Shown here: piece after piece, positions 60,432-64,000 of the stretch
Layout: every line of letters starts with the position of its first letter
Position numbering within the stretch: position 1 is the stretch's first letter
Assembly (NCBI GenBank): GCA_034423115.1
Contig: DAOUJD010000019.1
Coordinates: forward strand, 1-64,000
Direction: 5' to 3'
Origin: Bin87 sp034423115
Lineage (GTDB): Bacteria; Chloroflexota; Dehalococcoidia; Lucifugimonadales; UBA3495
Length of the DNA: 64,000 nt
The notes under the pieces: generated by a model
The model's input: the letters and a program-made list of their open reading frames with translations, nothing else
Database searches by the model: none
Told to the model about the DNA's origin: nothing
Position numbers and translations under genes: made by a program

Positions 60432-62849
60432 CTAAGAGTCGTCAGATTCGGAACCGTCGCCAACTCCGCTGGACATCCGGTAACCGACCCGGGGCTCCGT
60501 GAAGATGTAGGTGGGATGATCGGCAGCGTCGCCAAGTTTGCCGCGCAGTCTCTTGACCACCTCCCGCACCAGCCATGGCTCTCCCATCCTCTCCGGTCCC
60601 CAGACCCGTTGCAGCAGGTGGTCGTGGGTAAGGACACGACCGGCGCGCACCGACAGTTCATAGAGCAAATCGTACTCGGTGGGAGTCAACTCCACCGCTC
60701 GCCCCGCCAACCTCACCCGGCGTTGGGCGTAATCGATGGCCAGCTCCCCAAAACGGAAGGGTTCGGCAGGCTCAACCACGTCGGGCACTGCCCGCCGACG
60801 CAGCGCCGCCCTGATCCTGGCGGCGAGCTCAGTGGGCGAGAAGGGCTTGACCACGTAGTCGGAAGCGCCCATGTCGAAGGCGCGAGCCACCAACTCGTCC
60901 TGCCCATACACCGACACGAAGATGACCGGCACGTCCGCCTTTCCCAGGATCCGGTTCATGAGCTCTATCCCGTCGCTTCCGGGCAGCATCATGTCCAAGA
61001 GGACGAGGTGGGGCCTCTCCTCCTCCACGAGGCGCAGCACGTCGCCGGGGTCTCCGGTGACAATGGGCGCGTAACCCGCTTTGGAGATGGCGTCTCGGAC
61101 GTAGCGCAGCGCCTGGGGTTCGTCGTCCACCGCCAGGATGCGCAACCTGTTCCGGCGCGGAACGCGAACATTGGCGGAGGACACGATCGACGCCAACCGC
61201 GCGGCTCCCGTTTCCCGTTCCGATGACGGCACCGTGAAGGTGAACTTCGCTCCCAATCCGGGTCCCTCGCTCTCCGCCCTGATGCGGCCCCCGTGGGCTT
61301 CCACGATGCCCTTGCAGATGGACAGACCCAGACCCGACCCGGCGAAATCGCTTCCGGTGTTGTCCCGGTCGGTCCGAGAGAACTTCCGGAACAGGTGCGG
61401 CAGCAGTTCCGAGGGTATCCCCCTACCCTGGTCGGAAACCGAGACCGCCACGTGGACACCCTCACGCACAGCGGACACCGTGATCGGCGATCCAGTCGGC
61501 GAGTACCGGGCGGCGTTGGACAGCAGGTTGCCCAGAACCTGGGCGAGGCGCCGCCGGTCCGCCATCACCGGCGGCAAGTCCGGCGAAAAGTCGACCCGGA
61601 TGCGGTTGCTGCGGTCCCACTCGTCCAGAAACCTGTTCTTGGCCTCGTCCAGGATCTCCACCACCTCAACCGGCGACAAACTCACCGACAACGAGCCCGT
61701 CTCGATGCGGGCCACGTCCAGCAGTTCCCCGATCAAGTCCTGCATGTGGTCCACCTGGCTGTCCATGATCCGGTGGAACTGGGTCACCACTGCGGGGTCA
61801 AGGTCCGAGGATTCGCTGAGCAGGGTGGTGGTGGATCCCTTGATGGTGGCCAACGGCGTCCGTAGTTCGTGGCTCACCATGCCCAGGAACTCGGCCCGCA
61901 GACGCTCCTGCTCCTCCAACGGGGACATGTCCTGCAGGGTCACTACGAAAGAGACCACCTCGCCTTCCGCCGAGTGGATGGGGGTGGCGTTGATCAGCGT
62001 GGTCACCTTGGGACCGTCGGGCACTCGCAAGACGATCTGCTCGGCGCGCACGGTCTCGCCCGCCCTCAGGACCTCTGCAATGGGAAAATCCCTCAGGGAG
62101 ACCTCCCGTCCGTCCGCGCGTTCGAAGGTAACTACCTCCAGCAATTCCTCAGGCGACTGACCGGGTTCCAGGAGGCTCTCCACGATGCGCAGCGATTCCC
62201 TGTTGAATGACACCGGCGCTCCCGTTTTGGCGTCGAAGACCGCCACACCCACCGGCGAGGTGTTCACCAGGGTTTCCAGGTCGGCCCGGGCCCGCTGCTC
62301 GTCCCGGTACCTGAAGGCGTTGCCGATGACCAGCGCCGCCTGGGACGCGAACATCACCAGCGTTTCCTCGTCCTCCTGGGTGAACTCCGGTTGGCTGAGC
62401 TTTTCGGCCACGTAGATGTTGCCCACGCGCTGGTTTCGGTGCAGCACCGGCGATGCCAGGAAAGAGATCGTTGGCCCCACCGGCAAGGGGAAGCTCAGCT
62501 CGGAAAGGCCCGCCTCCCGCATCAGCTCCAACAGGTCAGGATGGCGCACCGGTCCATCAATGTTGCCCAGGATTTCGTATATGCGGGACGCGACGGGTAT
62601 GTCCCACACCTGGAGCGTCTGCTCTGGGCTCATCCCCGAGGCGAGGAAGTTCTGCACGCGGCCGTCCTCATCGTGGAGGGTCATCACGCCGTAGCGAGCG
62701 TCGGTGAGAGACCGGGCGGCATCCAGGACTCCCTGCAGCACGGTGTCGAAATCGAGGCTCTCGTTGATGCGAAGACTGGCCTCGCTCAACCGGGTCAGAC
62801 GCTCCCGCAACGCCTCATTCTCTCGCTTCAGCCGGTCGGTCTCATCCAT
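60432..62849 (-). CDS. GAF-PAS histidine kinase fused to receiver and winged-helix output
   Basis: An 805-residue soluble protein. Order: short coiled coil (1-20), GAF domain (about 25-190), PAS domain (about 200-325), HisKA with H327 in GMVSHELRTP, HATPase (N-box NLLSNAARYS, G2 GSGLGLSICKG; about 430-550), receiver (about 568-685) with phosphoacceptor D619 in VLLDMMLPGSDG and KPFSP, and an OmpR-type winged helix (about 700-795, LTPTEYDLLYELSVRAGRVL, ending YIFTEPRVGYRM). All catalytic residues are present. Sensing, phosphotransfer and DNA binding are thus on one chain, an unusual order for a hybrid kinase. No membrane segment is seen, so the signal is internal. Confidence 0.92.
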   Translation of the reverse strand: MDETDRLKRENEALRERLTRLSEASLRINESLDFDTVLQGVLDAARSLTDARYGVMTLHDEDGRVQNFLASGMSPEQTLQVWDIPVASRIYEILGNIDGPVRHPDLLELMREAGLSELSFPLPVGPTISFLASPVLHRNQRVGNIYVAEKLSQPEFTQEDEETLVMFASQAALVIGNAFRYRDEQRARADLETLVNTSPVGVAVFDAKTGAPVSFNRESLRIVESLLEPGQSPEELLEVVTFERADGREVSLRDFPIAEVLRAGETVRAEQIVLRVPDGPKVTTLINATPIHSAEGEVVSFVVTLQDMSPLEEQERLRAEFLGMVSHELRTPLATIKGSTTTLLSESSDLDPAVVTQFHRIMDSQVDHMQDLIGELLDVARIETGSLSVSLSPVEVVEILDEAKNRFLDEWDRSNRIRVDFSPDLPPVMADRRRLAQVLGNLLSNAARYSPTGSPITVSAVREGVHVAVSVSDQGRGIPSELLPHLFRKFSRTDRDNTGSDFAGSGLGLSICKGIVEAHGGRIRAESEGPGLGAKFTFTVPSSERETGAARLASIVSSANVRVPRRNRLRILAVDDEPQALRYVRDAISKAGYAPIVTGDPGDVLRLVEEERPHLVLLDMMLPGSDGIELMNRILGKADVPVIFVSVYGQDELVARAFDMGASDYVVKPFSPTELAARIRAALRRRAVPDVVEPAEPFRFGELAIDYAQRRVRLAGRAVELTPTEYDLLYELSVRAGRVLTHDHLLQRVWGPERMGEPWLVREVVKRLRGKLGDAADHPTYIFTEPRVGYRMSSGVGDGSESDDS

Positions 62850-63028
62850 GGATGGGTTGCCTCCTTGAGTGTACGGGGCACAGATCTACGCTTGAGGCGC
62901 ACATGATACAAGAAATCTTACAATATATGTTTATTCATTACGCAGGTCATACGGCAGTGCGCCTACAATCAAACCAACGTCAATCCAAAGAGGCCTAACC
63001 TCGTCCATTGGGGAATCGCCGGCCGAGT

Positions 63029-63331
63029 GTGGCAGTGGACTCAGCTCCCGAACTCCTGCTGGAAACCGCCAGGGACTTGCTGGCGATCTGCCGGGCGTTG
63101 AACGAAACCAGTCCGGCAGCGGACTTCTTGCAATCTCCCCCGATGGGCAAGCCTGATCTCCTTGTCTCCGCATACCGGGCGGTGGGCGAGGCGGTGGAAT
63201 TGGCCCGTGAGGTGCAGGACGACCCAGACTGGTTCGGACTGGACCAGCTCAGCGGAGTGGCGCTGGCCGTTCTGCTCCGGCGCGTGGCCCGTGACCTGGA
63301 GCGGGAGGCGGACGCCTGGGAACCGGATTGA
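63029..63331 (+). CDS. Small hypothetical protein
   Basis: About 100 residues, helix-rich (ELLLETARDLLAICRALNET, VGEAVELAREVQDDPDWFG, VALAVLLRRVARDLEREADA), not recognised. The GTG at 63029 is the likeliest start but has no good ribosome site; a TTG at 63008 is the alternative. It is divergent from the hybrid kinase gene, which suggests but does not prove a link. Confidence 0.45.
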   Translation: MAVDSAPELLLETARDLLAICRALNETSPAADFLQSPPMGKPDLLVSAYRAVGEAVELAREVQDDPDWFGLDQLSGVALAVLLRRVARDLEREADAWEPD

Positions 63332-63510
63332 AGGCTTTTGACCGGTGATGCACTCTGGCTGGCGTGGTCCCGGTGTTACCGGCATTCGCACGTTCAGACC
63401 CGCAGCCCGCATTCGGCGATGATCTGCCCCTTGCTTTCACCACACAATTCGACGGGTGTGGATGCGAGCGCAACGACATAGGAGCACGCCTTATATCCGG
63501 AGAGCCGACC

Positions 63511-63777
63511 GTGCATTGGTTGAGGAGAGCGCTGGTCATGATCTGCCTGTGGGTTGCGCTGGCCTGCTGGGCAGACGCCGACGAACGGATGGTGCGGCGT
63601 TACGCCGATTGTATGGCAGATCCCAACACCACCCTGCATCGGCTGACGGTCCCCAACGCGGTCGGGGTCGTACCACTGGGCGCCGAGGCGATTGAGGCAC
63701 GGTTGCACGCTCAACTGGAGCGCGGGGAAGTCACGATGGCCGAGATAAGGGCCGTCTATGACCGTTACTGCGAATAG
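63511..63777 (+). CDS. Small exported hypothetical protein
   Basis: An 88-residue protein starting at GTG with CGGAGAG six bases upstream. Residues 1-23 form a signal peptide (RRALVMICLWVALACWADA). The mature part has three cysteines or fewer (ADCMADPN..., DRYCE at the end), consistent with one disulfide, and a helical MAEIRAVYDRYC tail. Not recognised. A longer in-frame extension upstream lacks a start with a ribosome site. Confidence 0.55.
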   Translation: MHWLRRALVMICLWVALACWADADERMVRRYADCMADPNTTLHRLTVPNAVGVVPLGAEAIEARLHAQLERGEVTMAEIRAVYDRYCE

Positions 63778-64000
63778 AGGGGCAAAGAATTACCGTGGGC
63801 AGGGATGGACCGGACGCAAGGAAGGTCGGCGTCGCTGAGCTCGTCGACGTGCCTGGCGCCCGACTCCGCAGTGATGGTTCGCATCACATCGCTGGGAAAT
63901 GCCTCAGAGCAAAACCAATGCTTTCATGGCGAGTCTCAGCCCGAAGGCGTCATGGCCTGGCGCAGCACGGAGTATTTTCCCTCCCCGTCAGTCGTTGTCC
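63778..64000. other. Window end without a recognised gene
   Basis: About 220 bases. No supported coding start is visible before the window ends. Confidence 0.3.

Overview
The window is a 64 kb piece of a G+C-rich bacterial chromosome. I infer a Chloroflexota-type lineage (SAR202 or Dehalococcoidia-like, free-living or host-associated). The reasons are many paralogous amidohydrolases, flavin and P450 oxygenases, CaiB-type CoA transferases, MmgE/PrpD and hydantoinase families, Uma2-type nucleases, and almost no core housekeeping genes. No rRNA, tRNA, CRISPR array or ribosomal protein gene was seen, so the taxonomic call is inference.

Layout. 0.5-6 kb: sulfurtransferase, luciferase-like flavin oxidoreductase and LUD protein in one direction; a convergent OsmC-family gene with an in-frame UGA at its redox-cysteine position (probable selenoprotein); then an NAD(P) oxidoreductase and an isocitrate lyase/PEP mutase homologue. 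6-15 kb: a P450 and a giant HyuA-HyuB hydantoinase fused through an inserted palindromic repeat, followed by a Uma2 nuclease, a RelE-like toxin-antitoxin pair, decayed copies of neighbouring gene ends, and a DUF2335 membrane protein. 14.7-38 kb: a catabolic stretch with FAH hydrolase, D-2-hydroxyacid dehydrogenase, three amidohydrolases, gamma-glutamyltransferase-like protein, amidase, DUF1989, SDR, serine hydrolase, alpha/beta hydrolase, MmgE/PrpD, SMP-30, berberine-bridge-type oxidase, NHL propellers, VOC protein, MFS exporter and paired MaoC proteins. 38-44 kb: an A+T-richer FRG-TPR gene and two MFS transporters flanking a HicBA module whose toxin carries the tail of one transporter. 44.7-54 kb: a double CaiB CoA transferase, an oligopeptide-type ABC importer (binding protein and two permeases, no ATPase genes in view) and a membrane-anchored PQQ-like propeller. 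54-60.4 kb: a decayed two-component locus (exported protein, response regulator, histidine kinase) whose kinase is split by an intact IS21-family element, next to an IS110-type remnant. 60.4-64 kb: a soluble GAF-PAS kinase fused to a receiver and DNA-binding domain, and two small genes.

How it fits together. The metabolic genes look like uptake plus hydrolytic and oxidative breakdown of amide-, lactone- and ring-containing organic compounds, with amides and cyclic ureides opened by hydantoinase, amidase and amidohydrolases, keto/hydroxy acids handled by the dehydrogenases, FAH and lyase homologues, and acyl groups processed by the CoA transferase and MaoC proteins. No substrate can be named from sequence alone. 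The strongest single observation is the OsmC-like gene with UGA plus a SECIS-like hairpin. The second theme is gene-end duplication around both toxin-antitoxin modules and repeat-mediated gene fusion.
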